From CAZPKH01 sp964407165 (GTDB lineage: Bacteria > Bacteroidota > Bacteroidia > Bacteroidales > Muribaculaceae): a stretch of 61,901 bases of DNA. Below the pieces are notes generated by a model, which did not search any database, was not told the origin of the DNA, and was given only the letters and a program-made list of their open reading frames with translations. The translations under genes and the position numbers were made by a program. The stretch is from contig CAYOUJ010000007.1 of the NCBI GenBank assembly GCA_964407165.1, positions 1-61,901 on the forward strand. Direction: 5' to 3'. Positions 15,405-23,053 of this stretch are shown here, in pieces (within the stretch, counting starts at the first letter, position 1; each line of letters opens with the position of its first letter).

Positions 15405-16547
15405 TTATTTGTTGCGGCGTATGTCGAAGGTGTAGATGAAGTTGACCTGGGCGTTGTCGACGCCGAAAAATGTCTTCTTCACATAGTTCTCGACCTTGGG
15501 ACCGTTGATGTAGTTGAGATATTTGTCATAGCGGCCGGTGTAGCATCCGGCGCCTACGGCAAGCTCCATCTTCCAGCGGTGGTTGGAGGAGATGTTGAAG
15601 CGGTAGCCGGCGGAGATGCCGCCGCCGATGAAGGGGTGGTGGCCCAGGTGGTCCTGGTATCGGTAGTCGCCGTCGGTGGCGTAGTTGAAGTAACCGAGGC
15701 CGAAGTGGGCGCCGACGTACCATCCGTCCTCGCAGCCGAACCAGTATCGTATCTCGGGCTGGACGGTGAATGTGCGGAACTTGATGGTGGAGGTGAAGTA
15801 GTTGAGGGCGCTATAGTAAATGGGCACGTTGATGCTCCAGTGGTCGGCTATGTCAATTTCGGCGGCGATGTTTGCGATGAGCATGCCCCAGCCGATGGCG
15901 TTGGTCTTGAGGTAGAAGTTGCGGGGGCAGCCGGCCGGCTCGATGGCGGGCGCGGGGACGGCCACGGGGGGAGCGACCACGGTGTCAACGACCTCGATGA
16001 CAGGCTCCGGCTCCGGCTCGGGTTCCGGTTCCGGCTCTACGACTGGTTCGGGGGCATATTCAGGCCACACGCGGGTGTCGATGACGAAGTCGACCTGGGC
16101 GTAGCGCAGCTTGGGATAGATGGTGACGATGCTGACGTTTTCGTTGAACACCTTCGAGCCGAGGTCGCGGACGTTGGTGGGGATTCCGTAGGTGGTGCTC
16201 TCCTTGCCGGAGTAGTTGAGGCGGCCGTTGATATAGTCGCGGAGGGCTTGTGCGCGCTGTCGCACGAGCCTTTCGTTGAAGGCCTTGGGGCCTTCGGGGG
16301 AGGCGGAGCCGTGGAGGTGGACGGAGATGACGGTGCGAGCGGTGTCGGCTTTGAGGCGTGACAGGAACAAGTCAAGGTCCGCCAGGGTCTGGCGGTTATT
16401 TTCAAAGTCCGGCTTGATGACCGAGACGTTGATTGGGAAATCGACCCTGAAACTTACTGTGTCGGTATAGATTTCTTGCGCGGCGGTTAGTTTTACGCAC
16501 AAGATTAAGAATATCAGGGCTAAAGGTAGACGATATGGATAGCTCAT
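15405..16547 (-). CDS. DUF3575/OmpA-like protein, first gene of fimbrial operon
   Basis: A 380-residue secreted protein. A signal peptide (about 1-24, ending TAAQ) is followed by an OmpA-like alpha/beta segment (SVHLHGSASPEGPKAFNERLVR, residues about 76-97), a (PE)n linker at 164-183, and a DUF3575-type beta-barrel (FYLKTNAIGWGMLIANIAAE to the end). Proteins of this type regularly lead fimbrillin operons in Bacteroides. I use the ATG at 16547 because the in-frame leader from 16607 covers the promoter. Probably outer-membrane, with the OmpA-like part in the periplasm. Confidence 0.85.
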   Translation of the reverse strand: MSYPYRLPLALIFLILCVKLTAAQEIYTDTVSFRVDFPINVSVIKPDFENNRQTLADLDLFLSRLKADTARTVISVHLHGSASPEGPKAFNERLVRQRAQALRDYINGRLNYSGKESTTYGIPTNVRDLGSKVFNENVSIVTIYPKLRYAQVDFVIDTRVWPEYAPEPVVEPEPEPEPEPEPVIEVVDTVVAPPVAVPAPAIEPAGCPRNFYLKTNAIGWGMLIANIAAEIDIADHWSINVPIYYSALNYFTSTIKFRTFTVQPEIRYWFGCEDGWYVGAHFGLGYFNYATDGDYRYQDHLGHHPFIGGGISAGYRFNISSNHRWKMELAVGAGCYTGRYDKYLNYINGPKVENYVKKTFFGVDNAQVNFIYTFDIRRNK

Positions 16548-16606
16548 TAGGTTAAGCTGTGTCGTAAGGTATAAATATAGGCGTGTCTTATACTCTAAAG
16601 AGTGCA

Positions 16607-16637
16607 CAAATGTAGCAAGAAAGATTTAGATAAGCAA
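16607..16637 (-). promoter_or_regulatory. Promoter of the fimbrial operon
   Basis: On the minus strand: TTG, 20 nt, TACATTTG. The -7 box ends 59 bp before the ATG at 16547. No inverted repeats flank it, so I see no sign of promoter inversion here. Confidence 0.7.
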
Positions 16638-16674
16638 GAGGCATGGGTTTGTGTTAGCATTATTTAACATTTAG

Positions 16675-16712
16675 GCGCGGCGCACAGCGCCGCGGCACAA
16701 GGATCGGTTGCC
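16675..16712. repeat. GCGCACAGCGC...GATCGGTT element, copy 1
   Basis: The palindrome CGGCGCACAGCGCCG is followed by GGCACAAGGATCGGTTGCC. Copies stand at 18862-18899 and 30725-30761. It lies with a 7-bp word array (ATTCGTAGTTCGTAGTT, 16759-16782) in the 240-bp gap between the fimbrial promoter and the end of serA; otherwise that gap holds no gene. Confidence 0.75.
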
Positions 16713-16758
16713 TGACGAGATATAGAAGGCGAGCTGCGGCCCCGGCCGCAGCTCGCTA

Positions 16759-16782
16759 TTCGTAGTTCGTAGTTCGTAGTTA
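16759..16782. repeat. CGTAGTT word array after serA
   Basis: Three to four tandem 7-mers (TTCGTAG) directly 3' of the serA stop codon. The same word is used in the perfect palindrome at 34591-34673. Confidence 0.65.
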
Positions 16783-16787
16783 GTCTG

Positions 16788-17708
16788 TTACTTGTTGACC
16801 TGGAAGCGGACGGTGCCGTCGCGGAGGAGGTCGACCACCTGGCGTGCGGCAGCGATGCCGGCGTTGATGTTGGCCTCGGCGGTCTGTGCACCCATCTTCT
16901 TGGGGGTGAAGAATACGCGGTCGGCGAAGAGCTGCTTCATCTCGTCGGCGCGGTCGGGCTTGATGTCGGCGACGTATTTGATGTCGGGGCGCTCCTGCAG
17001 GGCCTTGATGAGGCCTTCTTCGTCGATGACCTCCTTGCGGGCGGTGTTGATGAGCACGCCGCTCTTGGGCATGAGTGTGACGAGGTCATAGCCCACGGAG
17101 CCGCGGGTCTCGGCGGTGGCGGGGATATGGAGGGAAACGAATTGGTTGCCTTTGTAGAGGTCTTCGACGGAGTGGACGGGACGGACGCCGGCCTCCTCTA
17201 TGACTGCGTCGGGGCAGTAGGGGTCGAGGGCGCTGACCTCCATGCCGAAGCCCTTTGCGATGCGGGCGACGTTGCGGCCGACCTGTCCGAAGGCGTGAAT
17301 GCCGAGGGTCTTGCCCTTGAGCTCGGTGCCGGAGGTGCCGTTGTACATGTTTCGGACTGCCATGACGGTCATGCCGAAGACCAGCTCGGCGACGGCGTTG
17401 GAGTTCTGTCCGGGGGTGTTCTCGACGACTACATTGTGGGCTGTTGCGGCAGCGAGGTCGACGTTGTCGTAACCGGCGCCTGCGCGGACGACGATCTTGA
17501 GCTGCTTGGCGGCGTCAAAGACTTCATTGTCAATCTTGTCGGAGCGGATGATCAGTGCGTCGGCGTCACGGACGGCGTCGAGGAGCTGGGCGCGGTCGGT
17601 ATATTTCTCGAGGAGGGCGAGCTCCATGCCGGCGCCCTCTACCACTTCGCGGATGCCGTCGACGGCGACCTTTGCGAAGGGTTTTTCAGTTGCTACTAAT
17701 ACCTTCAT
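16788..17708 (-). CDS. serA: D-3-phosphoglycerate dehydrogenase, short form
   Basis: A 306-residue NAD-dependent dehydrogenase that oxidises 3-phosphoglycerate to 3-phosphohydroxypyruvate, the first step of serine synthesis. Seen: the nucleotide-binding GIHAFGQVGRNVA (136-148), substrate-side RAGAGYDNVD (75-84) and catalytic Arg224 in NTARKEV. There is no C-terminal ACT domain, so allosteric serine inhibition is not expected. The usual catalytic His of the PHIGAST motif is replaced: the sequence is TPKKMGAQT (268-276). As I recall, the short Bacteroides/Entamoeba-type enzymes share this replacement. It is second in the serC-serA operon. Confidence 0.9.
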   Translation of the reverse strand: MKVLVATEKPFAKVAVDGIREVVEGAGMELALLEKYTDRAQLLDAVRDADALIIRSDKIDNEVFDAAKQLKIVVRAGAGYDNVDLAAATAHNVVVENTPGQNSNAVAELVFGMTVMAVRNMYNGTSGTELKGKTLGIHAFGQVGRNVARIAKGFGMEVSALDPYCPDAVIEEAGVRPVHSVEDLYKGNQFVSLHIPATAETRGSVGYDLVTLMPKSGVLINTARKEVIDEEGLIKALQERPDIKYVADIKPDRADEMKQLFADRVFFTPKKMGAQTAEANINAGIAAARQVVDLLRDGTVRFQVNK

Positions 17709-17710
17709 AT

Positions 17711-17745
17711 TTAATCGGATAATCGGGTAATCGGGTAAGGTGGGT
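17711..17745. repeat. TAATCGGG word array between serC and serA
   Basis: TAATCGGA, TAATCGGG, TAATCGGG, TAAGGTGGG: 8-bp words that fill the whole gap between the two operon genes. Confidence 0.6.
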
Positions 17746-18812
17746 TAGACGGTTTTTTCGAAGTCGGCCATGGCCTGGGTGAGGACGCGGACGCTCTCGA
17801 TGGGCATGGCGTTGTAGAGGCTTGCACGGAAGCCGCCGACGGAGCGGTGGCCCTTGATGCCGACGATGCCGCGGGCGGTGCAGAAGTCGATGAAGCTCTT
17901 CTCCAGCTCCTTGTACTCCTCGCGCAGGACGAAGCATACGTTCATGATGGAGCGTGAGCCCTCCTCGGCGGTGCCGACGAAGATGCGGCTGGCGTCGATG
18001 GCGTCGTAGAGCACGGCGGCCTTGTCGAGGTCCATCTTCTCGAGCACCTTGACGCCGCCAAGCTCTTTGTAGTAGCGGAGGGTCATGAGGGCGGAGTAGA
18101 TGGGAAGGACGGGCGGGGTGTTGAACATCGAGCCCTTCTCGACGTGGGTGCGGTAGTCGAGCATGGTGGGTATGGCGCGGTCGACGTGGCCGAGGGCCTC
18201 GTCGCGGACGATGACGATGGTGACGCCGGCGGGGGCGAGGTTCTTCTGTGCGCCGGCATAGATGGCGTCGTACTTGCTGACGTCGACGGGGCGTGAGAAG
18301 ATGTCAGACGACATGTCGGCGATGAGGCGCACGGGTACGTCGGGGTCGGTGCGCAGCTCGGTGCCGTAGATGGTGTTGTTGGTGGTGATATGGAAGTAGT
18401 CGGCGTCGGCGGGGACGGTGTATCCGGTGGGGATGTAGGTGAAGTTTCGGTCGGCAGAAGAGGCGACTACATCGACCTGGCCGAAGAGCTTGGCCTCCTT
18501 GATGGCCTTCTTTGCCCACACGCCGGTCTCGAGGTAGGCGGCCTTTCGCTGCAGGAAGTTGTAGGGTATCATGCAGAACTCGAGGCTTGCGCCGCCGCCG
18601 AGGAAGAGCACGGAGTAGCCCTCGGGGATGTCGAGGAGCTCCTTGACCAGGGCCTGAGCCTCGTCCATGACAGCCTGGAACTCCTTGCTGCGGTGAGACA
18701 CTTCGAGCACCGACAGGCCGGTGCCCGCAAAGTCGAGAATGGCGTCTGCGGTATTCTTGATGGTATACTGGCTCAGGATCGAGGGGCCGGCATAGAAATT
18801 GTGTTTCTTCAT
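17745..18812 (-). CDS. serC: Phosphoserine aminotransferase
   Basis: A 355-residue class V PLP aminotransferase that converts 3-phosphohydroxypyruvate and glutamate to phosphoserine and 2-oxoglutarate. It opens with HNFYAGPSILSQ, has FLGGGASLEFCMIPYNFL (phosphate/PLP side), TTNNTIYGTE and the PLP lysine in GAQKNLAPAG (Lys190). Full family length. It is transcribed first, with serA 36 bp behind. The promoter is at 18928-18957. Confidence 0.95.
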   Translation of the reverse strand: MKKHNFYAGPSILSQYTIKNTADAILDFAGTGLSVLEVSHRSKEFQAVMDEAQALVKELLDIPEGYSVLFLGGGASLEFCMIPYNFLQRKAAYLETGVWAKKAIKEAKLFGQVDVVASSADRNFTYIPTGYTVPADADYFHITTNNTIYGTELRTDPDVPVRLIADMSSDIFSRPVDVSKYDAIYAGAQKNLAPAGVTIVIVRDEALGHVDRAIPTMLDYRTHVEKGSMFNTPPVLPIYSALMTLRYYKELGGVKVLEKMDLDKAAVLYDAIDASRIFVGTAEEGSRSIMNVCFVLREEYKELEKSFIDFCTARGIVGIKGHRSVGGFRASLYNAMPIESVRVLTQAMADFEKTV

Positions 18813-18861
18813 TTTACAATAAATTTAAGGAGTTTATGAGTTAATAGTTGATTTATGACAG

Positions 18862-18899
18862 GCGCGGCGCACAGCGCCGCTGCACAAGGATCGGTTGCC
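18862..18899. repeat. GCGCACAGCGC...GATCGGTT element, copy 2
   Basis: It is nearly identical to the copy at 16675-16712 (one base different in the linker) and sits in the serC leader, between the promoter and the start codon. As part of an mRNA leader it would form a strong hairpin. Confidence 0.75.
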
Positions 18900-18927
18900 C
18901 GCACGGGGCACCCTTGTGGATTTTTGG

Positions 18928-18957
18928 CAAAGTTAGAGATTAAGTTTGAGGGAGCAA
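18928..18957 (-). promoter_or_regulatory. serCA promoter
   Basis: On the minus strand: TTG (complement of 18955-18957), 19 nt, TAACTTTG (complement of 18928-18935). The leader to the ATG at 18812 is about 110 nt and contains the repeat element at 18862. Confidence 0.65.
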
Positions 18958-18977
18958 AATTTTTGGGCAAAAATCGT

Positions 18978-20243
18978 CTATTCGGCCGGCGCAGGCTCCA
19001 CGCGGATAAGCTCGAGGCGTGTGGGGGTGCGGGAGGTGACGGTAAACTGCAAGGGGCCGATGACTACCGGCTCGCCCTGCGGGGGCAGACAGCCGGTGTT
19101 GTGGAGCACGTATCCGGCGAGGGTCTGGTATTCGTCATCCTCGGGAATGTCGAGATGGTATGTCTCGCGGAGGGTCTCGATCTCGATGCGGCCGGAGAAC
19201 TCGTAGACGCCGTCGGCGATGCGTCGCGCGGTCATCTGCTGGCGGTCGTGTTCGTCCTGGATGTCGCCGAAAATCTCCTCGACGAGGTCTTCGAGGGTGA
19301 CCAGTCCGGCGGTGCCCCCGAACTCGTCGACGACCACGGCCATCGAGCGTTTCTCCTGCAGCAGGCGGCGCATGAGCTTGTTGGCGAGCAGCGTCTCGGG
19401 GACGAAGATGATGGGCTTGATGCGCGTTGTCCAGTCGACGTCGGGCTTGAACAGCTCGCAGACGTGGATGTAGCCAAGGACGTTGTCGATGTCCTCCTTG
19501 TAGACTATGATCTTGCTGCGGCCGCTGCGGGTGAACAGCTCGCTGAGCTGCGCGCGCGAGGTGGCGTCGATGTTGACGGCCACCAGCTCGTTGCGGGGTA
19601 TCATGATGTCGCGCAGGTGGGTGGATGAGAAGTCGAGGGCGTTGTGGAATATCTTCACCTCGTTTTCGACTTCGGCCTGTGCGGTTGCGCTCATGGGGTC
19701 GACGGCTTTCTCGAGGTATTGGTTGAGGTCGCGCAGGGAGAGGATGGGCGACAGGGTTGGGGAGAGGTCGCGGAATCCGCACATACGCATCAGCAGGCGC
19801 GAGAGCCAGGAGGCGAACCAGCTGATGGGGTAGAGGACGAGGTAGAAGAGGTAGACGGGGAGCGCGAAGACGCGCAGCATGGTGTTGGGGTTGATGCGGA
19901 AGATGGTCTTGGGGAGGAACTCGCCGGTGAGGAGTATGACGGCGGTGGATATTAGTGTCTGTATCAGCAGGATAAGGCCTTCGTTGTCGCAGTAGGTGCG
20001 TATCCACGGCTCGAGGAGTATTGCGGCGGCCATGCCGTAGATGACCAGCACGATGTTGTTGCCGACGAGGATGGTGGAGATGAACAGCTCGCGGCGCTCG
20101 TAATATCGGCGTATTATGCTGTTGATGAGGCCTCCGCGGTTAACGTCGAGGCGCACGCGCACGTCGTCGGAGGAGACGAAGGCCATCTCCATGCCTGAGA
20201 AGAGGGCTGAGAGGAATAGGGTTATGATCAGGAGATAAACCAT
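18978..20243 (-). CDS. CNNM/CorC-family transporter-associated protein (hemolysin family)
   Basis: A 421-residue protein with an N-terminal CNNM membrane domain (about four segments, residues 1-175; note SALFSGMEMAFVSSDDVRVRL), two CBS domains (about 195-320, with MIPRNELVAVNID and VDEFGGTAGLVTLEDLVEEI) and a CorC_HlyC domain (about 335-415). Family members are tied to magnesium, cobalt or sodium efflux. The gene starts three bases after the lptC stop and follows coaX and the barrel gene, a gene order I associate with Bacteroides. A second member is at 23774. Confidence 0.88.
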   Translation of the reverse strand: MVYLLIITLFLSALFSGMEMAFVSSDDVRVRLDVNRGGLINSIIRRYYERRELFISTILVGNNIVLVIYGMAAAILLEPWIRTYCDNEGLILLIQTLISTAVILLTGEFLPKTIFRINPNTMLRVFALPVYLFYLVLYPISWFASWLSRLLMRMCGFRDLSPTLSPILSLRDLNQYLEKAVDPMSATAQAEVENEVKIFHNALDFSSTHLRDIMIPRNELVAVNIDATSRAQLSELFTRSGRSKIIVYKEDIDNVLGYIHVCELFKPDVDWTTRIKPIIFVPETLLANKLMRRLLQEKRSMAVVVDEFGGTAGLVTLEDLVEEIFGDIQDEHDRQQMTARRIADGVYEFSGRIEIETLRETYHLDIPEDDEYQTLAGYVLHNTGCLPPQGEPVVIGPLQFTVTSRTPTRLELIRVEPAPAE

Positions 20244-20246
20244 AAT

Positions 20247-20888
20247 TTAAGGGAGATTATGGGCGGCGGGGGATACGCCGGGGGGCGCGGTGTTGACGGG
20301 AGCCGTGGGGGTTACGGGCCGGCCGGTTGAGTCGACGTCGGTGGCGCCCTTGCGCAGGCTCTCGACGGGGAAGATGCCGCTGACACGGCGTATGGAGTAT
20401 GAGGTCAGGCGGTCGTTGGAGACGAAGCCGTATCCCTCGAGGGTGCGGTCGGGCTGCTCGATGCGTATGAAGGAGTCGGAGTAGACCTTGTGCTGCTTCT
20501 GGTGCCAGAATAGCTGGTTGGTGAGGAATCGGTCGTTTTGCACGTTCTGTATGCGCACATGCCCGTCGAGGCGCCAGAGCTCATCCTTTGAGAAGTAGGT
20601 TGCGGAGTCGCACTCGACGGTGGCCTGGCGGCGGAAGAAGTCGTCGTATTTCTCCAACTTCAGCCCCTCGGGGAACGTCCAGCGGGGTATGCGCGCCTCC
20701 TCGTACATGTACCATACCGGTGCTGTTATGCGGTAGCGCATGATGCCGGAGTCGGAGATGAGCGTCTCGACGTCGCGGGTGAGCATGGTGGGTGTGGTCT
20801 CGGGGTCGTTGAGACCTGAGACAGTCTCCTTCTTCTCCTTTTGGCACGCGGTGAGCATGGCAAAGGCCAGAAGGAGGGCGATGGGCAA
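20247..20888 (-). CDS. lptC: LptC-like LPS export lipoprotein
   Basis: A 213-residue periplasmic protein with a short hydrophobic leader ending LTAC (Cys15), then the LptC-like body: LISDSGIMRYRITAPVWYMYE, FPEGLKLEKYDD, ATVECDSATYFSKDELWRLDGHV. LptC links the LptBFG transporter to LptA in lipopolysaccharide export. No ATG stands near the N-terminus: TTG at 20888 is the best available start, with other non-ATG codons up to 33 bases upstream before a TAA. The leader from TTG lacks a positively charged n-region; starting further up would add an Arg. The C-terminal 30 residues are Pro/Thr-rich. Confidence 0.8.
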   Translation of the reverse strand: MPIALLLAFAMLTACQKEKKETVSGLNDPETTPTMLTRDVETLISDSGIMRYRITAPVWYMYEEARIPRWTFPEGLKLEKYDDFFRRQATVECDSATYFSKDELWRLDGHVRIQNVQNDRFLTNQLFWHQKQHKVYSDSFIRIEQPDRTLEGYGFVSNDRLTSYSIRRVSGIFPVESLRKGATDVDSTGRPVTPTAPVNTAPPGVSPAAHNLP

Positions 20889-20917
20889 TATTCGCAGAGA
20901 GGACCCGATGGGATAAG

Positions 20918-20949
20918 GAATTTAAGGAGCTTAAGGAATATAAGGAAAT
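20918..20949. repeat. AAGGAATTT 9-bp word array upstream of lptC
   Basis: AAGGAATTT, AAGGAGCTT, AAGGAATAT, AAGGAAATC: the same 9-bp word family as the large array at 7783. It occupies the place where an lptC ribosome-binding region and start codon would be expected. Confidence 0.7.
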
Positions 20950-20961
20950 CAGGGAAACAAG

Positions 20962-20981
20962 CCCCTCCCTTTAGGGAGGGG
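20962..20981 (-). terminator. CCCCTCCC-TTTA-GGGAGGGG hairpin
   Basis: A perfect 8-bp GC stem 12 bp 3' of the barrel protein's stop codon. There is no T-run; it may only protect or separate the messages of the barrel gene and lptC. Confidence 0.5.
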
Positions 20982-20992
20982 TTGGGGTGGGT

Positions 20993-22243
20993 TTAGCGGA
21001 TCTTGCTCTTCCAGAACCACATCTCGTTGAAGTTGACGCCGAGGGTGATCTGGAAATAGCTCTCCTTGAGTAGGGGGTTGGGGTGCGCCTGGCGCTTGAG
21101 GTACTGGAAGCCGAGGTTGATGACCGTCTTCTGGCCGGGGGCCGGGAGGCCGAAGCCGCAGCTTACGCCCCACTCGCGCACGTTGTTGCCCTGCACCACC
21201 AGGTAGTCATGGTTGAAGTACGCGCCGGCGCGGTAGTTGATGCGCTGCACGTAGTTGCCGCGGAGCTTGGGGGTGTACTGTGCGCCGAGGCCCACCTTCC
21301 AGCGGTTGTCGAAACGGCTATAAATGAAGTTGTCAAGCTCGGTGTATTTGGCGTTTTTCCATCCCTGCCAGGTGAAGTCGGCCTCGACCATGAGCCGCCG
21401 GTCCCACTCCCAGTTGACGCCGACGCCCCAGGTGTCGGGCAGCCCGAACTTGTCTTTGAGCGATGTGTAGAGCACGGTGTCGCGGACGGTGACGGTGGAG
21501 CTTGAGGCCTGCTCGGAGGTGGTGACCATGGTGTGGCCGAGCAGGGTCTTGCCGGGGGAGTAGGTGAGGCCGAGGGTGAAGCGGTTGCGGCGCCCGGCGT
21601 TGAAGGAGTATTGCGCGCCGAGGTTGACGTGCCAGTCGCGCACTTCCATGGTCTGCAGGAAGATGGTGGTGGTGGATATGTCGGAGGTGACGTTGCTCTG
21701 GTTGTAGGTGGTTCCGAAGAGGTAGCTGACGTTGGCGCCGATGCTCGCGCCACGGAAGAGGCGTCCGCTTATGCCCAGGTAAAGCTCGTTGAGGCCGCCG
21801 GAGCCTATGCGCATGTCGATGCCGTTGTCGATGGTGTTGCCGAAGTTGTAGCCCACCGACGAGTATGGGAGCAGGCCGAGGCTCATGCCCAGGCGCTTGC
21901 CGATGGGAAACTGCATGGTGACGTAGTCGAGGCCGCCGCCGGTGTATTTGTGCTTGGCGCCGTTGTCGTTCATCCAGTCGAAGTTGATGTTGACGCCCAT
22001 ATCGAAGAGGAACGTCAGGGAGTCGATGTTGGAGTACGACGCGGGGTTCATGACGTTGATCTGGCGTCCGGAGTTCATGGCGTAACCCACGCCGCCCATC
22101 TGCTGCTGTGCGGAGGTCGCGCCGTCGCGCAGCAGACCGTAGCCGAAGCGTGAGTAGGGGCTGTTGGTGTCTTGAGCGGCGGCGCTGAGGGTGGCGGTGA
22201 GTATCAGCGCTGCGAGCAGGCGCAGGGAGCTATTTCGGTTCAT
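20993..22243 (-). CDS. Outer-membrane beta-barrel protein (coaX-lptC operon)
   Basis: A 416-residue protein with signal peptide (about 1-22, ending SAAAQ) and an all-beta body with alternating strands, ending in the aromatic strand GVNFNEMWFWKSKIR. NSPYSRFGYGLL near the N-terminus and GGVGYAMNSGRQINVMNPASY are typical of the FadL/PorV-like barrel family that accompanies coaX and lptC in Bacteroidales. The start at 22243 (MNRNSSLRLL) overlaps the coaX end by 14 bp; the long upstream in-frame extension is only the shadow of coaX. Function unknown; its neighbours suggest envelope biogenesis. Confidence 0.8.
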   Translation of the reverse strand: MNRNSSLRLLAALILTATLSAAAQDTNSPYSRFGYGLLRDGATSAQQQMGGVGYAMNSGRQINVMNPASYSNIDSLTFLFDMGVNINFDWMNDNGAKHKYTGGGLDYVTMQFPIGKRLGMSLGLLPYSSVGYNFGNTIDNGIDMRIGSGGLNELYLGISGRLFRGASIGANVSYLFGTTYNQSNVTSDISTTTIFLQTMEVRDWHVNLGAQYSFNAGRRNRFTLGLTYSPGKTLLGHTMVTTSEQASSSTVTVRDTVLYTSLKDKFGLPDTWGVGVNWEWDRRLMVEADFTWQGWKNAKYTELDNFIYSRFDNRWKVGLGAQYTPKLRGNYVQRINYRAGAYFNHDYLVVQGNNVREWGVSCGFGLPAPGQKTVINLGFQYLKRQAHPNPLLKESYFQITLGVNFNEMWFWKSKIR

Positions 22244-22967
22244 TATATTGGAGTATTCTGTTAAGTCCGTTAGTGACAAGGTGTTGGTCGACGATGATGG
22301 AGGGGTCGGCGGCGGTGTCGGCGATAAGCTGTGCGCATCCGCCGGTGATGACGGTGACGGCGCCCCGGGGGAGGCGGCGGCGATAATATTCCATCTCGGC
22401 GACGATGCCGTAGAGGGCTCCGCGCTGCATGGCCTCGACGGTGCTGTGGCCAAAGAGCGCGGGCGCCGGCTCAGGCATATCGACCAGCGGCAGGGCGGCG
22501 GTGAAGTGGTGGAGCGAGCGCAGGCGCATCATTAGCCCCGGGGCGATGTTGCCGCCGTCGAAGGTGCCGTCGGCTCTGAGTCGGTCGTAGGTGACGGCCG
22601 TGCCGGCGTCGATGACGAGCACCTCGCGGCCGGGGAGCAGGGCCTGCGCGCCGGCCACGGCGGCGATGCGGTCGACGCCCAGGCGCTCGGCGTGCTCATA
22701 GTTGAGGCGCACGGGCAGGGGCATCTCGGGCGTCAGCGCCATCACGCGGGAGGTGAAGCGGCGCAGGACAGCCTCGATGTCGGCGTCGTCGTCATGGGCC
22801 ACGGAGCAGTAGATGGCGCCGTCGATGCGCCGGTTGGCGCCGATGGCACGCAGCAGAGTCGACGCCTCCAGACGGGGCATCGTGAACTCGGCGCAGAGGG
22901 TATCGCCCTCATACAGTGCCACTTTGATGGCGCTGTTGCCGCGGTCGACTGTCAGGTTGTATCCCAT
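22230..22967 (-). CDS. coaX: Type III pantothenate kinase
   Basis: A 245-residue ASKHA-fold kinase that phosphorylates pantothenate with ATP in coenzyme A synthesis. Seen: the phosphate-1-like loop DRGNSAIK near the N-terminus, ERLGVDRIAAVAGA, VIDAGTAVTYD, GGNIAPGLMMRL and VITGGCAQL, in the family order. Length is normal. It heads a leftward cluster with the barrel gene (14-bp overlap), lptC and the CNNM protein. A -7 box TACCTTTG lies at 22977-22984, only 10 bp from the ATG. Confidence 0.93.
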   Translation of the reverse strand: MGYNLTVDRGNSAIKVALYEGDTLCAEFTMPRLEASTLLRAIGANRRIDGAIYCSVAHDDDADIEAVLRRFTSRVMALTPEMPLPVRLNYEHAERLGVDRIAAVAGAQALLPGREVLVIDAGTAVTYDRLRADGTFDGGNIAPGLMMRLRSLHHFTAALPLVDMPEPAPALFGHSTVEAMQRGALYGIVAEMEYYRRRLPRGAVTVITGGCAQLIADTAADPSIIVDQHLVTNGLNRILQYNEPK

Positions 22968-22989
22968 TTCAGCCTACAAAGGTAAGAAA

Positions 22990-23021
22990 TAGTTTTCAGT
23001 TTTCGGTTTTTAGTATTCAGT
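22990..23021. repeat. TTTTCAG / TTTTTAG word array
   Basis: AGTTTTCAGTTTTCGG followed by TTTTTAGTATTCAGT: 7-8 bp words related to the array at 4278, in the gap between coaX and dapB. Confidence 0.5.
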
Positions 23022-23053
23022 AAAATGGCCTGTAATCGACCAAACGCCCGATT

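Noticed and set aside
14253..16361. Rightward frame of 702 codons opposite the Mfa2-like and DUF3575 genes
   Set aside because: It starts in the 9-bp array (Leu-Ser-Arg repeats) and mirrors two well-supported minus-strand genes.
22244..22453. 70-residue N-terminal extension of the barrel protein
   Set aside because: It is the shadow of coaX in another frame and would bury the signal peptide.
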